A stretch of 64,000 nt of DNA from JAEUIE01 sp046350055 (GCA_046350055.1 JAXMBC010000001.1:1488001-1552000), one strand, 5' to 3'. Counted from the stretch's first letter, positions 16,377-26,959 are shown. Made by a program: numbers and translations. The notes: generated from the sequence alone by a model not told the origin.

Positions 16377-18962
16377 TTAGCTGTTCCACACCAGCAGTCC
16401 CGTTGTGAGTGGAGCTGCCAGGTGGACATGTCTGGGTAGCACTCGCACGGCGTACCCATATTGCCCGGCATGCTGGCACGTGAAGGAGCCCCGGTACCAG
16501 TGTGCACCGAGTGGTGTCCGCTCGCCATCCGTCATGGGCACAACATGAAACTTCACAAACTCGCCCAGTGAATTGACGATGCCGTGCACCAGCTGTACTT
16601 CGACATCAGCCGGGGTCAGTTCGCCCAGCACCAGTGCTACCCGTACTTCCAGCTGCTTGCCGACGAGCATTTCCTGGGTGCCACTGGTCTCGATCTGCGT
16701 GATGCTGACCTTGGGCCAGCCTTTTTCGACACGTGCTCGCCAATGAGCCAGATCACGTGATCCCTGCTGATTGTTAGCAAACAGGGCTTCATGCCGATCA
16801 TGTGAGGGGACGTACGCCTGGCGGATATAGTCTTCCACCATGCGATTGGTGTTGAAGAACGGGCACAGTGTCCGCAGCGAATTCTTCACAATCTTCAGCC
16901 ACTCATGCGGCAGTCCATCCTCGCCTCGGCGATAGTAGATGGGAATAATCTCCTGTTCGAGGATGTGGTACAGCGCGTGGCTTTCTACTGCATCCTGATA
17001 CTCCAGCCGTTCAGCATCCGAGGAACTGACGTCGGCATATTCCTCACCGTTACCGATGGCGAAACCATTGTTTCTGGCGTACCCTTCGTCCCACCAGCCA
17101 TCCAGGATGGAGAGGTGGAGTCCGCCATTGGCAACGCACTTCATGCCACTGGTACCGCTGGCTTCCAGGGGACGACGGGGATTGTTGAGCCAGATGTCAA
17201 CACCCTGCACCAGATGACGGGCAACATTGATGTCGTAGTCTTCCAGGAAGACGATGTGATGACGGAACTCCGGCCTCTTGGCGATACGGATCATCTCCTT
17301 GAGCAGTTCCTTGCCCGCCTTGTCATGCGGGTGTGCTTTTCCGGAGAACAGGAACTGTACCGGGTGCTGCTTGTTGTTGACGATCCGGGCCAGCCGATCC
17401 AGATCACGGAAGATCAGCGTACCGCGCTTGTAAGTCGCGGATCGACGGGCAAAAGCAATGGTGAGCGCTTCGGGGTCGAGTACGTCCGAAGCCTGTGCGA
17501 TCTCACTGGGTACCGCACCTCGGCGTTCCAGTTGGATCTTGAGCCGGTTGCGAGCGAAGACAATGAGTTGCTGACGATTGCGTTCTATGGTCCGCCAGAG
17601 TTCGCCATCAGGCACCTTGTCGATCCTGTTCCAGAAGGTGTGATCACAGGGCTTATCAATGGGGTTGCAGCCCATGTACCGCTTGAAGAGGAGCGCGAGT
17701 TCTGGTGCAACCCAGAAGCCGGTGTGAATGCCATTGGTGATGTGGCTGATGGGCAGTTCGGTTTCGGGCACATCAGGCCAGATGCGCTTCCACATCTTGC
17801 GGGAGACGGAGCCGTGCAGCCTGCTGACACCATTGCTGGCGTTGGAGAGCTTGAGCGCCAGCACGGTCATGCAGAAGTATTCATTGACATCGGTCACGAC
17901 TTCACGACCGAGAGCCATCAGTTCATTTTTGGTGATGTTCAGTTTCTGCAGGTAATACTGCAGGTAGGTATCGATGTATGCCGGGGGAAAGCGATCATTG
18001 CCGGCCGGCACCGGGGTATGCGTGGTAAAGACGTTGCCCGCTGCCACCATTTCGCGTGCTTCCTGCATGGTCAACCCGTAGGCATCGATGGCATAGCGGA
18101 TGCGTTCCAGGGCCAGGAAGGCGGAGTGCCCTTCGTTCATGTGGCACACTGTCGGGCGGAAGTTGAGCGCACGAATCGCCCGATAGCCACCCACGCCCAG
18201 AACCAGTTCCTGCTTGATACGGTTCTCCAGGTCACCACCGTAGAGTTGCGCCGTGATCTCGCGATCTTCCTCTTTGTTCTGAGGCACATTGCAATCGAGC
18301 AGGTACAGGGGTATGCGACCGACCTGAATCCGCCAGACCTTGGCATACACTTCTCGATTCGGGAAGGGCACGCTCACCAGCAACGGCTTGCCCGTCTGAT
18401 CCTTCTCAGCGATCAGTGGCAGGTTATAGAAGTCGTTTTCCGGGTAGGTTTCCTGCTGCCAGCCTTCGTTGTTCATGTACTGCCGGAAGTAACCCTGGCG
18501 GTACATCAGGCTGACGCCAACCAGTGGAAGACCCAGATCGCTCGCTGATTTGAGATGATCACCTGCGAGCAGCCCGAGTCCACCCGAGTAGATGGGGATG
18601 CTCTCGTGGATGCCGAACTCGGCGGAAAAGTAGGCAACCTTGATATCGGTTTGCTTGAAATTCTGGTTGAACCAGCCCGGCTTGCTGAGGTAGTCGTTCA
18701 GCTGGGCTTCGACACGATCCAGATGGGCGAGAAAGCCATCGTCTTCGCACAGTTCGTTGAGACGAGCCTGCGAGACCACACCGCCAAGACGCACCGGGCT
18801 GTGATCGACCTTATCCCACAGTTCCGGGTCGATCCGGGAAAACAGGGAGATGGCTTCCGGGTTCCAGCACCACCACAAGTTGTAGGCGATCTTGCCCAGT
18901 GCCCGCAGGCGCGGCGGCAGCGATGGTGATACAGCAAACGTCTGAATGCGCGGCTTGGCCAT
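16377..18962 (-). CDS. glgP: alpha-glucan phosphorylase (GT35)
   Basis: An 861-residue glycogen or maltodextrin phosphorylase that releases glucose 1-phosphate using PLP. The N-terminal extension NLWWCWNPEAISLFSRIDP is the DUF3417-type domain of the alpha-glucan phosphorylase branch with archaeal and Thermotoga enzymes. Catalytic-core landmarks are YFSAEFGIHESIPIYSGGLG, HMNEGHSAFLALE, and the PLP lysine in EASGTSGMKCVANGG. The C-terminal 150 residues (LVGKQLEVRVALVLGELTP) form a beta-rich extension. It lies 62 bases upstream of the oxidoreductase on the same strand. It likely mobilises stored glycogen. Confidence 0.95.
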   Translation of the reverse strand: MAKPRIQTFAVSPSLPPRLRALGKIAYNLWWCWNPEAISLFSRIDPELWDKVDHSPVRLGGVVSQARLNELCEDDGFLAHLDRVEAQLNDYLSKPGWFNQNFKQTDIKVAYFSAEFGIHESIPIYSGGLGLLAGDHLKSASDLGLPLVGVSLMYRQGYFRQYMNNEGWQQETYPENDFYNLPLIAEKDQTGKPLLVSVPFPNREVYAKVWRIQVGRIPLYLLDCNVPQNKEEDREITAQLYGGDLENRIKQELVLGVGGYRAIRALNFRPTVCHMNEGHSAFLALERIRYAIDAYGLTMQEAREMVAAGNVFTTHTPVPAGNDRFPPAYIDTYLQYYLQKLNITKNELMALGREVVTDVNEYFCMTVLALKLSNASNGVSRLHGSVSRKMWKRIWPDVPETELPISHITNGIHTGFWVAPELALLFKRYMGCNPIDKPCDHTFWNRIDKVPDGELWRTIERNRQQLIVFARNRLKIQLERRGAVPSEIAQASDVLDPEALTIAFARRSATYKRGTLIFRDLDRLARIVNNKQHPVQFLFSGKAHPHDKAGKELLKEMIRIAKRPEFRHHIVFLEDYDINVARHLVQGVDIWLNNPRRPLEASGTSGMKCVANGGLHLSILDGWWDEGYARNNGFAIGNGEEYADVSSSDAERLEYQDAVESHALYHILEQEIIPIYYRRGEDGLPHEWLKIVKNSLRTLCPFFNTNRMVEDYIRQAYVPSHDRHEALFANNQQGSRDLAHWRARVEKGWPKVSITQIETSGTQEMLVGKQLEVRVALVLGELTPADVEVQLVHGIVNSLGEFVKFHVVPMTDGERTPLGAHWYRGSFTCQHAGQYGYAVRVLPRHVHLAAPLTTGLLVWNS

Positions 18963-19057
18963 GGCTTCTCTCGGCGGTCAGGAACACATACCCTCAGGAT
19001 ACGGTTCAACTTTCCGGCTGACAGTGGAGAGAAGTGACAGTCAATTGACAAACCTGG

Positions 19058-19321
19058 CTAGGCGGTCTGCTTCACCTGCATGGCTGCAGGAATGGCTTGC
19101 GAATAACGCCCCTGTTTTTCAGCCCACTTGTAGTATTTCATGCCAGCATAGGATGCGATAGCTACGCCAATGACCAGGATGATCGACAAGCTGACGCGAA
19201 CGGGATTTCCCCGAAGCACCACTTCCTGATTGCACTTCTTGCAGTAGGCGATATGGCCAACCTGAATGTCTGTATACTCAATGCGGCGATTACAGCGTGG
19301 GCATCCCATGCGATAGTACAT
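19058..19321 (-). CDS. small zinc-ribbon membrane protein
   Basis: From the ATG at 19321 this encodes 87 residues. A zinc ribbon CPRCN...CKKC occupies residues 6-30, and a single hydrophobic segment (SLSIILVIGVAIASYAGM) follows near residue 45. An alternative ATG at 19309 would still include the ribbon. It lies between the kinase-TPR gene and glgP, on the same strand. No function is known; the layout suggests a membrane-tethered zinc-finger adaptor. Confidence 0.7.
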   Translation of the reverse strand: MYYRMGCPRCNRRIEYTDIQVGHIAYCKKCNQEVVLRGNPVRVSLSIILVIGVAIASYAGMKYYKWAEKQGRYSQAIPAAMQVKQTA

Positions 19322-19405
19322 GACAGTACTCCCAGCGAATTCTCCGCGCAAGCATATTACATGATGCGGTGCCAGCAACTAAAAGATACAGCAAAATGTT
19401 CGCGA

Positions 19406-22400
19406 TCAACTCTTTTTAGCGGGCATGACAATTAAGTGCATCATCTGAATGAGCCATTTCACGTTGATCGGTGGCTTGGTGTATGCCGGATCGATTACCG
19501 AGCTGAAACCATAGTGCCATGCAGCGGAGAGATAGTCTCGTTTCTGGTAGCAATAGGTCTGAAACAGCATGTAATGGCACTTGGCGAGAGCGTTGGCATT
19601 ACCTGCTGTCTTTTGTGTAAGGTATCGCATTTCACGCAGTGGCAGCGCTTCGAAGAATTGCTGATGTGCCGTGTTCAATTGTCCCATGGCCACGTATTCA
19701 TACCCCAATTGCATCAATGCATTGCCAAAGTCGACATGAATCTCCTTCATGGGATACCCCTGCTTCTGCAGCAGTTGAAATAAACGAATCGCTTCCTGCA
19801 GCTTCTCCATCGCTTCCTTACGATCTGGTACTTCAAGCAGATCGCGTGCCCACCCCATGTAGCGTTGGGCCAGTACCAGGGTATCGCGGGGCTGTGCTTC
19901 CGAGCTGGCTGCGATCTGTTTGCGTACTTCGACGAGTTGCCCCATCAGCTCAGCGGCCTTCTTCCAGTTTTTCTCCGCTCGATACTCACTGGCGACAATG
20001 ACGTAACTGGAGTCCAGATCACGCTGATGCACCAGGACCTCTGGTTGAGCCAGGGCCAGTTTTTCCCGTGCCTTCAATAATCGCTGTCGGAGGGACTTGA
20101 TCAGGGCGGTTTTCTTTTCTGCTTCGGCACGTGTGAGCATAATCTGCAGGCGGGCAATGTATTGCTCCTGCCATTTGATTTCGTGTGGGAAATCCGTGGT
20201 TAAGCGTTCATTGAGTTCCGTTGCTTCCTGATACAGCGCTTCTGATTCCGCCGAGCGCTTCTGATCACGGAGCAGCTTGGCCAGCCGAAACATGTTGGTT
20301 ACCAGTTCATACTGGTTGGCTTCATGCTGGGGATGCAACTCCTTGCATTGCTTGCGAATGGCAATGGCTTCCCGTAGGGGTTTCTCCATTTCTGAGATGT
20401 TTTTGATTTCTTCAAGCATGTTGCACAGGATGATCCGATCCCAGGCGGCATTGTGTGCAAACGTTGGCGCTTCGGGATTCTCCTTCCAGAGACGATCGTT
20501 CAGGTCGATGGACAGGTTGTACTGCTTCCGGGCTTCCGGGATGTTCTGATTGAGTTTCGACAGGTTGCCTAGCCGCCAGTGGCTCCGGGCCACAGCAACA
20601 CCAATGCCTTCCAGCTTTGGCGATCGCTCCATGACCTGTTGGCGTAGATGCAGCGCTTGTGTGAGATATTGCCCCGATTCATCCAGCCGCCTCAGCCGCA
20701 TGCAGTGCAATCCCATTTCATCGATCACGCTGGCCTTGGTCATCAGCAGCATGTCATCATCGGGCATGATTCCAATGGCTTTTTCGATGTAGTCTTTGGC
20801 TTGAAGTAAGTCTTGTTCAATATCAATGGGTGCACGTTTGAGGGAATTCAAGTTGTCGCTGTTGTAGACGAGTGCATTCGCAAGAAAGGACAATGCCGAG
20901 GTCTCGTCGGGGCGCTTGGTCAATTCTTCCTTCATCAGCAGGATGGCTTGTTGATACTGTTTCTCCGATTCTGCATTCTTGCGGAGAAGACGCCAGCTGG
21001 AGGCCAGCCGAGTCATCACATTCGCCTGTTCCAGAGTCAGCGGGTAACTTCGCTGCGTTTTTCGAACCTGCTCAAACAGTTGGTTCGATTGCTGATATCG
21101 ATCAACTGCCTTGGCGTACTCGCCCAGTATGTAGTGAATCTGCCCTACCTGATTAGCCAGCCGGGCTGCTTCCAGCTGCAGCATGGGTTCGGTTTGCTGG
21201 TCAGCCAGCAATGCCTCGTAGTACGGCAGCATGTTGATCAGCTTGGCCCGACCTGCTTTCTCGGTCCGGACATCCTTGAGCATATCCTGGGCATCCTGCA
21301 CATTCTTGCGCAGGAAGGCCAGATACTTGGTCAGCCAGGCCTTGGTCGCCTCGGCCTGCAGGCCACGATGGTGGTTCTGGTACAGGATGCCGGCAGCACC
21401 AGCGACCATGGTGGTCAGAAGCGCGAGCACCAGCAGGGAGACGAGCGGGTGCCGACGGCACAGACGCCAGCTGCGTTCGATCCACGAGACAGGACGTGCC
21501 TGAATGGGTTCACCACTCAGGTAACGCCGCAGATCCTGTGCTAATTCCGTGGCGCTGCCATAGCGAAGCGCGGGGTCTTTCTGCAGACACTTGAGACAGA
21601 TGGTTTCCAGGTCGCGGGAGAGACGAGGTCGGAGCTTGCGGAGTGGCAGTGGTTCCTGCTTGCAGACCAGTTGCAGGGTTTCGTAGTCGCTTTCGCCCCG
21701 ATACGGTGGATGTCCCGCCAGGAGTTCATACAGCAGGACGCCCAGTGCATGAATGTCAACCGCGGCACTCGCAGTGACTTTGCTGGAGGCCTGCTCTGGT
21801 GCCATGTATTGCGGGGTGCCAAGGATGGTGCCCGTGATGGTATCCTGCTGCTCTCGCTCCACCTTGGCCAAGCCAAAATCGGTGATTTTGGGAGTGAACC
21901 TGCCCTGGCGTGGTCGACCCGATTCGATGGTTGAGCCATCGTCCTGCGGGTCGTGTAGCAGGATGTTCGCAGGCTTCAGGTCGCGATGCAGCACGCCTTT
22001 GCTGTGAGCGTATGCTACCGCTTCCGCCAGGGAGGCGACCCATTCTGCTGCCTGCTGAGCACTGACTTGTTCCTTCTGGGTACGCATCCATTCCGCCAGC
22101 GTGATCCCGGGGCAGTACGAATAGACGATATAGTGCACCGGGCCCAAGGCACCCGCTTCATGTACTGCCACAATGTGGGGATGCTGCAAGCCAGCAGCAA
22201 CCCGGGCTTCCCGCTGGAATCGTTCCCGCAGCTTATCATTTACCAGAACATGACTGTGTGGCACCTTGAGTGCCACCTGGCACTGAAGCACTCGATCCAG
22301 AGCCAGGAATACGACACCGAACCCGCCACGCCCCAGTTCACGTTGCAGATCAAACTTCCCAAAGCGGGTGGGAAGCTTGTACTTCATGGGTGTGAAGTCG

Positions 22401-22615
22401 ACGTCCGCAACCTTCGTCAAGGGACTCGTGGGCGTTTCATTTCTGCGACGACGCAGGTTGTTGAGTTGCTTCAGGCAAGCCAGCCCCCGGTTCAAGCGGA
22501 TATCGCTTTCCGGCGTGAGCTGCGATGCTGCTACGTCTTCCCCTTGCTCCAGCCGCTCTTCCCATTCGGCGAGTTGCTTCTCAAAGACGTCATCCAGGGG
22601 AAGCTCACGTTTCAT
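19406..22615 (-). CDS. membrane-anchored Ser/Thr protein kinase with TPR region
   Basis: I start at the ATG at 22615 (MKRELPLDDV), giving 1069 residues. A short N-terminal region precedes a Hanks-type kinase: glycine loop GRGGFGVV (about 95-102), lysine in VALKV (117), HRDLKPAN (Asp212), DFG (246-248) and APEQ. A transmembrane helix follows at about 391-412 (PLVSLLVLALLTTMVAGAAG). About 650 residues of TPR-like helices then fill the probably extracytoplasmic C-terminus. The gene overlaps the ECF sigma gene by four bases (ATGA), so translation is probably coupled. This sigma-kinase pairing is characteristic of planctomycetes. Substrates are unknown. Confidence 0.93.
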   Translation of the reverse strand: MKRELPLDDVFEKQLAEWEERLEQGEDVAASQLTPESDIRLNRGLACLKQLNNLRRRRNETPTSPLTKVADVDFTPMKYKLPTRFGKFDLQRELGRGGFGVVFLALDRVLQCQVALKVPHSHVLVNDKLRERFQREARVAAGLQHPHIVAVHEAGALGPVHYIVYSYCPGITLAEWMRTQKEQVSAQQAAEWVASLAEAVAYAHSKGVLHRDLKPANILLHDPQDDGSTIESGRPRQGRFTPKITDFGLAKVEREQQDTITGTILGTPQYMAPEQASSKVTASAAVDIHALGVLLYELLAGHPPYRGESDYETLQLVCKQEPLPLRKLRPRLSRDLETICLKCLQKDPALRYGSATELAQDLRRYLSGEPIQARPVSWIERSWRLCRRHPLVSLLVLALLTTMVAGAAGILYQNHHRGLQAEATKAWLTKYLAFLRKNVQDAQDMLKDVRTEKAGRAKLINMLPYYEALLADQQTEPMLQLEAARLANQVGQIHYILGEYAKAVDRYQQSNQLFEQVRKTQRSYPLTLEQANVMTRLASSWRLLRKNAESEKQYQQAILLMKEELTKRPDETSALSFLANALVYNSDNLNSLKRAPIDIEQDLLQAKDYIEKAIGIMPDDDMLLMTKASVIDEMGLHCMRLRRLDESGQYLTQALHLRQQVMERSPKLEGIGVAVARSHWRLGNLSKLNQNIPEARKQYNLSIDLNDRLWKENPEAPTFAHNAAWDRIILCNMLEEIKNISEMEKPLREAIAIRKQCKELHPQHEANQYELVTNMFRLAKLLRDQKRSAESEALYQEATELNERLTTDFPHEIKWQEQYIARLQIMLTRAEAEKKTALIKSLRQRLLKAREKLALAQPEVLVHQRDLDSSYVIVASEYRAEKNWKKAAELMGQLVEVRKQIAASSEAQPRDTLVLAQRYMGWARDLLEVPDRKEAMEKLQEAIRLFQLLQKQGYPMKEIHVDFGNALMQLGYEYVAMGQLNTAHQQFFEALPLREMRYLTQKTAGNANALAKCHYMLFQTYCYQKRDYLSAAWHYGFSSVIDPAYTKPPINVKWLIQMMHLIVMPAKKS

Positions 22616-23220
22616 GCTGGCGGTTCCATTTCCTCTTGCAGTTTCTCGATGGCACGAGCCCAAAGCTTGCGGACTGCATTGGCTGTACGATTCATGCGAG
22701 ACGCCACTTCTTCGAAAGGCAGTCCTTCCACATATCGAAGCCGGAGCACCTGGGCATAGTCCTCGGGCAATCGGTCGAGCGCGGCATAGAGGGCATCTTC
22801 CTGCTCGCTCGCCATCATCTCCCGGCTGGGAGTTGCCATCCCGTCAGCCAGCCAGGAGCGTTCCTGGGCATTGGAATCAGCAGGATGAATGGGCACTTCC
22901 CGCTTCGCTGAACGCTTGGCAGTCTGCACGTGGTAGCGACGGAAGTTGGAGATATTGTTGAGCAGCATCCGCCGCAGCCAGGCAAGGAGTTCTGTCTCAG
23001 AGGTGCCGGAGAAGCGGGAGAAATCCTGCTGCGCTTCGAGGAAGGTCTGCTGAACAATATCCGACGCCCCCCCCTTGGCCCGCAGCCCCGCATCCAGCTC
23101 ATGTTCCGCCACATGCAGCAGATACGCCCGGCAGGCTTCCAGGGCCTCACCCAGCGCCTGAGCTTCACCCGCCCGGGCGCTGGCGAGCCAGCCTACCAGC
23201 CGTTCATCCGAAGCTGACAT
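22612..23220 (-). CDS. ECF-type RNA polymerase sigma factor
   Basis: A 202-residue sigma-70 family factor from the ATG at 23220 (MSASDERLVGWL). Region 2 reads ASDIVQQTFLEAQQDFSRFSG and LLAWLRRMLLNNISNFRRYH. Region 4 reads LDRLPEDYAQVLRLRYVEGLPFEEVASRM, whose helix-turn-helix probably contacts the -35 element. It lies upstream of and overlaps the kinase-TPR gene. In related planctomycete groups ECF factors are regulated by a cognate kinase instead of an anti-sigma factor. No anti-sigma gene is visible here. It is divergent from dnaE across a 175-base gap. Confidence 0.93.
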   Translation of the reverse strand: MSASDERLVGWLASARAGEAQALGEALEACRAYLLHVAEHELDAGLRAKGGASDIVQQTFLEAQQDFSRFSGTSETELLAWLRRMLLNNISNFRRYHVQTAKRSAKREVPIHPADSNAQERSWLADGMATPSREMMASEQEDALYAALDRLPEDYAQVLRLRYVEGLPFEEVASRMNRTANAVRKLWARAIEKLQEEMEPPA

Positions 23221-23395
23221 ATCGCTAAGCACCAGGAGGAGAGAAATAGGCCGCGCCCGATACGTTTTACCAGATTCGGAAGCACCATGCCAGCAACGTA
23301 AGGAAAGAATAGGCATTGCAGCGACTGTACGTCCTTCCCGCTCGTCTTGCACCCTGCCCCGTGGTATCATCCCTACATCTTCAGGATGATCCTCC

Positions 23396-26300
23396 ATGAC
23401 TGCCCGGCCTCCCAAGATACCCAGCGAACCTGTCGTTCCAACTGTCGCCAAGCCCTTCGTCCATCTGCATTGCCATACGCACTTCAGCCTGCTCGACGGG
23501 GCGAACCGTATTCCCGAACTCTGCAGTCATGTGAAGTCGCTCGGCATGAATGCTGTCGCGGTGACCGACCACGGTAATCTCTACGGGGCTATCGAACTGC
23601 TGCGCGAAGCAGAGGCTGCCGGCATTCGCCCCATCGTCGGCTACGAAGCGTATGTTGCTCCCGGCAAACGCTCCGAGAAGGACAACAAGGGCAGCGGTGG
23701 CGAGTACAGCTTCCACCTGACCATGCTGGCGCACAACCTGAAGGGCTTCAAAAACCTCATCAAGCTCGCCTCCATGGCTTACCTGGAGGGCTTCTACTAC
23801 AAGCCACGCATCGACAAGGAAATCCTCGAAGCCCATAGCGAAGGTATCACCGTCCTTTCGGGCTGCATGTCGAGCGAGTTCAGCAGCCTGCTGCTGGCCG
23901 AGAAGATGAAGGAAGCGAAAAAGCTCGCGGAGTGGTTCAGCAAGACCTTCCCAGGCCGCTTCTTCGTCGAGATTCAGAACAACGGCATCGAGGCTCAGGC
24001 CGAACTCAATATCCGGGCTATTGAACTGGCTGATAAGATGGGCCTGCCCCTCGTCGCCACCTGCGATGCCCACTATCTGAAAGCTGGCGATGATGTCTCG
24101 CACGATGTGCTGCTCTGTATCAACACCGGTCGCCAGCGAGCGGACGAAAACCGCATGCGCTACGGCTCCGACCAGTTCTTCGTCCGTAGCCCCCAGGAGA
24201 TGTATGGTCTCTTCTCCGGCTATGAAGAAGCGGTCTCACGCACCCAGGAGATTGCCAACTCCTGCGAAATCAACTTCAACTTCAAGCAGCGGCACTTCCC
24301 CGTCTTCCACTTGCCCAAGGGTACCAGGCCCGAAGATCACTTGCGTGAACTGGCCGAAGCAGGCCTTCTGGAACGCTATGGCAAGAAGCCTGACAAGAAG
24401 GTGAAGGAACGGCTCGAACACGAACTCGGCGTTGTCAATCGCCTCGGCTTTGCCAGTTACTTCCTCATCGTGTGGGACTTCGTACGTTTCGCCAACGAGA
24501 AGGGTATTCCCGCTGGTGCCCGTGGCTCCGCGTGCGGCTCGCTGCTCAGCTATGTGCTGAAGATCAGTCAGGTCGATCCCATGACGTATGATCTGCTCTT
24601 TGAACGATTCCTCGATCCCAACCGTGCCGAGGCGCCTGATATCGATATCGACTTCTGCCAGGACCGCCGCGAAGAGGTGATTCAGTACGTAAAGCAGAAG
24701 TATGGCGAACAGAGCGTGGCCCAGATCGCCACCTTCGGCACGATGGCTGCCCGCGCCGCTATCAAGGATGTGGGCAGGGTGCTGGGGGTGCCTCTCGACC
24801 GCGTCAACATGCTGAGCAACCTGATCCCGAAAGCCCCGCTCGGCATCACCATCGAAGAATCGATGGATAAGGTGGCGGACCTGAAGAAGGAATACAAGCA
24901 GGATGTGCAGATTAAGGAACTGCTCGATATTGCCATCAAGCTGGAAGGCACCAATCGCAACGTGGGCACCCATGCTGCGGGCGTGGTGATTGCCAACGGG
25001 CCGATCACTGATTATGTGCCGGTGCAGCGTGTTCTGATGAAGGGTGACAAGGGGGATGAGGAAGGGGAGAAGCAGTACCAGGTCACTACCCAGTGGACCA
25101 TGAACGACCTCGAAAAGGTCGGCATGCTGAAGATGGATTTCCTCGGTCTGCGCACCCTGACGCTCCTCGACAAAGCGATTAAGCTCATCAAGCAGCATCG
25201 CAACGTCACGATCGATATCACCAGGCTGCCACTCGATGACGAGCCCACTTACCAGTTGCTGGCCTCGGGCAAAACGCAGGGTGTGTTCCAGTTTGAATCG
25301 GAAGGCATCCGCGGGTTGCTCCGCTCGATGAAGCCCGACAACATCCGCGACATCATCGCTTCGACCGCGCTCTACCGGCCCGGTCCGCTTCAGGGTGGCA
25401 TGGTCGATACTTATGTCAATCGCAAGCACAAGCGCGAAGAGCCTGTATATGAACATCCCATTATGAAGGAGGTGCTGGAAGAGACCTATGGCGTGATGGT
25501 CTACCAGGAACAGGTGATGCGGATTCTCAACCGTCTGGGTGGCATCGAACTCAGCTCCGCCTATGCCTGTATCAAGGCGATCAGCAAGAAGAAGATGGAC
25601 ATCATCGACCAGCGCCGTGCGGAGTTCATCCAGGGAGCGGTGGAACGGGGTGTCAAGAAAGAGATTGCTGATAAGGTCTTTGAGCAGATTGTGGTCTTCG
25701 GAGGCTACGGCTTCAACAAGAGCCATTCGGCTGCCTATGCTCTCATCAGCTACCAGACGGCCTACCTCAAGGCTCACTATCCAGCCGAGTTCATGGCTGC
25801 GGTGCTCACCAGTGAACTCGGTGACACCGAGAAGGTAGCAGAGCATGTCCGCAATACCAAGGAAATGGGGCTGGAAGCACTCCTGCCCGACATCAATACA
25901 AGCGATGCTGACTTTGGTGTTGCGAGCGAGAAGAGCATCAGCTTCGGCCTGGTTGCCATTCGTGGACTGGGGCGCAAAGCTGCACAGGCCCTTGTCGATG
26001 AACGTCAGGCACATGGACCCTATCAGGATTTGTTTGATCTCTGCCAGCGGGTGGATGCTCGGTTGGTGCCTCGGTCCGCCATTGAATCACTCATCAAAGC
26101 GGGAGCCTTGGATAAGCTGGCCCCTGATGCCAATCGTGCAGCATTGATGATAGCCTTGCCCGGTGCTGTGCAGGAAGCCTCCTCTCTGCAGGAGGATCGC
26201 AAACATGGCCAGGGCAGCATTTTCGACATCCTGGGCGATGCTCCTACGGGAAAGGAAACCACCAAAGAGACCACTCCTCGCGCGTTGCCTACCGTCGATC

Positions 26301-26959
26301 CCTGGTCTGCTGCGGAGAAACTGGCCTACGAGAAAGATGTGCTCGGCTTCTACTTCTCCAGCCACCCGCTGGCCCAGCATGAAGCGGAACTCACGTACGC
26401 CAGTCACCGCATCGCAGATATCGAAAAACTCGCTTCCGGTGCCGAAGTGATGGTGGGTGGCATGCTCACCCAGGTCCGCTACACCAATGCCAAGCGCAGC
26501 CGCACCGGTGATACCCGTATGGCCCGCTTCTACTTTGAAGACCTGACTGGTTCCATCGAATGCGTCATGTTCCCCGAAGCCTTCGGTAACCACAAGGACG
26601 AAGTGGTCAACGACAAAGTCTGCTTCGTGAAGGCCAGCATTGACCGCAGCCGGGAGAAGCCGGGCTTCATCGTTAACAAGATCATCCCGCTTGATAAGGG
26701 CCGGCTCCACTCCCGCAACGGCGGCATGCTCCGTATCCTGCTGGATCAGGATCAGCATGATGAACGACTCGTCCCACAACTGGGTACACTCCTCAAACGG
26801 AGCCGCGGTGCCACACCGGTGACTATCGAGATTACGAACGCCCTTGGCAAACGGGCTGTCTTCCAGCTGGGCGGAGAATACAAAGTGGATCTCGAGCGAT
26901 TGCCCATGGACGACATCAAGATGCTCGTCGGCGACCGAGGGGTGCGGATTAGCTCGTAA
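23396..26959 (+). CDS. dnaE: DNA polymerase III alpha subunit
   Basis: The replicative polymerase catalytic subunit, 1187 residues. The PHP domain opens with FVHLHCHTHFSLLDGANRIPEL and carries the histidine-rich metal cluster. The polymerase palm holds PDIDIDFCQDRREEVIQY with the acidic residues, preceded by GARGSACGSLLSYVL. The tandem helix-hairpin-helix region (VFGGYGFNKSHSAAYALISY) is complete. A C-terminal OB fold contains VMVGGMLTQVRYTNAKRS. The start ATG at 23396 follows TCAGGATGATCCTCC. Length is typical of DnaE1. It is divergent from the sigma-kinase pair. Confidence 0.97.
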   Translation: MTARPPKIPSEPVVPTVAKPFVHLHCHTHFSLLDGANRIPELCSHVKSLGMNAVAVTDHGNLYGAIELLREAEAAGIRPIVGYEAYVAPGKRSEKDNKGSGGEYSFHLTMLAHNLKGFKNLIKLASMAYLEGFYYKPRIDKEILEAHSEGITVLSGCMSSEFSSLLLAEKMKEAKKLAEWFSKTFPGRFFVEIQNNGIEAQAELNIRAIELADKMGLPLVATCDAHYLKAGDDVSHDVLLCINTGRQRADENRMRYGSDQFFVRSPQEMYGLFSGYEEAVSRTQEIANSCEINFNFKQRHFPVFHLPKGTRPEDHLRELAEAGLLERYGKKPDKKVKERLEHELGVVNRLGFASYFLIVWDFVRFANEKGIPAGARGSACGSLLSYVLKISQVDPMTYDLLFERFLDPNRAEAPDIDIDFCQDRREEVIQYVKQKYGEQSVAQIATFGTMAARAAIKDVGRVLGVPLDRVNMLSNLIPKAPLGITIEESMDKVADLKKEYKQDVQIKELLDIAIKLEGTNRNVGTHAAGVVIANGPITDYVPVQRVLMKGDKGDEEGEKQYQVTTQWTMNDLEKVGMLKMDFLGLRTLTLLDKAIKLIKQHRNVTIDITRLPLDDEPTYQLLASGKTQGVFQFESEGIRGLLRSMKPDNIRDIIASTALYRPGPLQGGMVDTYVNRKHKREEPVYEHPIMKEVLEETYGVMVYQEQVMRILNRLGGIELSSAYACIKAISKKKMDIIDQRRAEFIQGAVERGVKKEIADKVFEQIVVFGGYGFNKSHSAAYALISYQTAYLKAHYPAEFMAAVLTSELGDTEKVAEHVRNTKEMGLEALLPDINTSDADFGVASEKSISFGLVAIRGLGRKAAQALVDERQAHGPYQDLFDLCQRVDARLVPRSAIESLIKAGALDKLAPDANRAALMIALPGAVQEASSLQEDRKHGQGSIFDILGDAPTGKETTKETTPRALPTVDPWSAAEKLAYEKDVLGFYFSSHPLAQHEAELTYASHRIADIEKLASGAEVMVGGMLTQVRYTNAKRSRTGDTRMARFYFEDLTGSIECVMFPEAFGNHKDEVVNDKVCFVKASIDRSREKPGFIVNKIIPLDKGRLHSRNGGMLRILLDQDQHDERLVPQLGTLLKRSRGATPVTIEITNALGKRAVFQLGGEYKVDLERLPMDDIKMLVGDRGVRISS

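Noticed and set aside
16905..18548. 547-codon open frame on the plus strand
   Set aside because: Antisense to glgP, whose motifs are complete on the minus strand.
24236..26014. 592-codon open frame on the minus strand
   Set aside because: It lies wholly inside dnaE and is its antisense shadow; the translation has no coherent domain.
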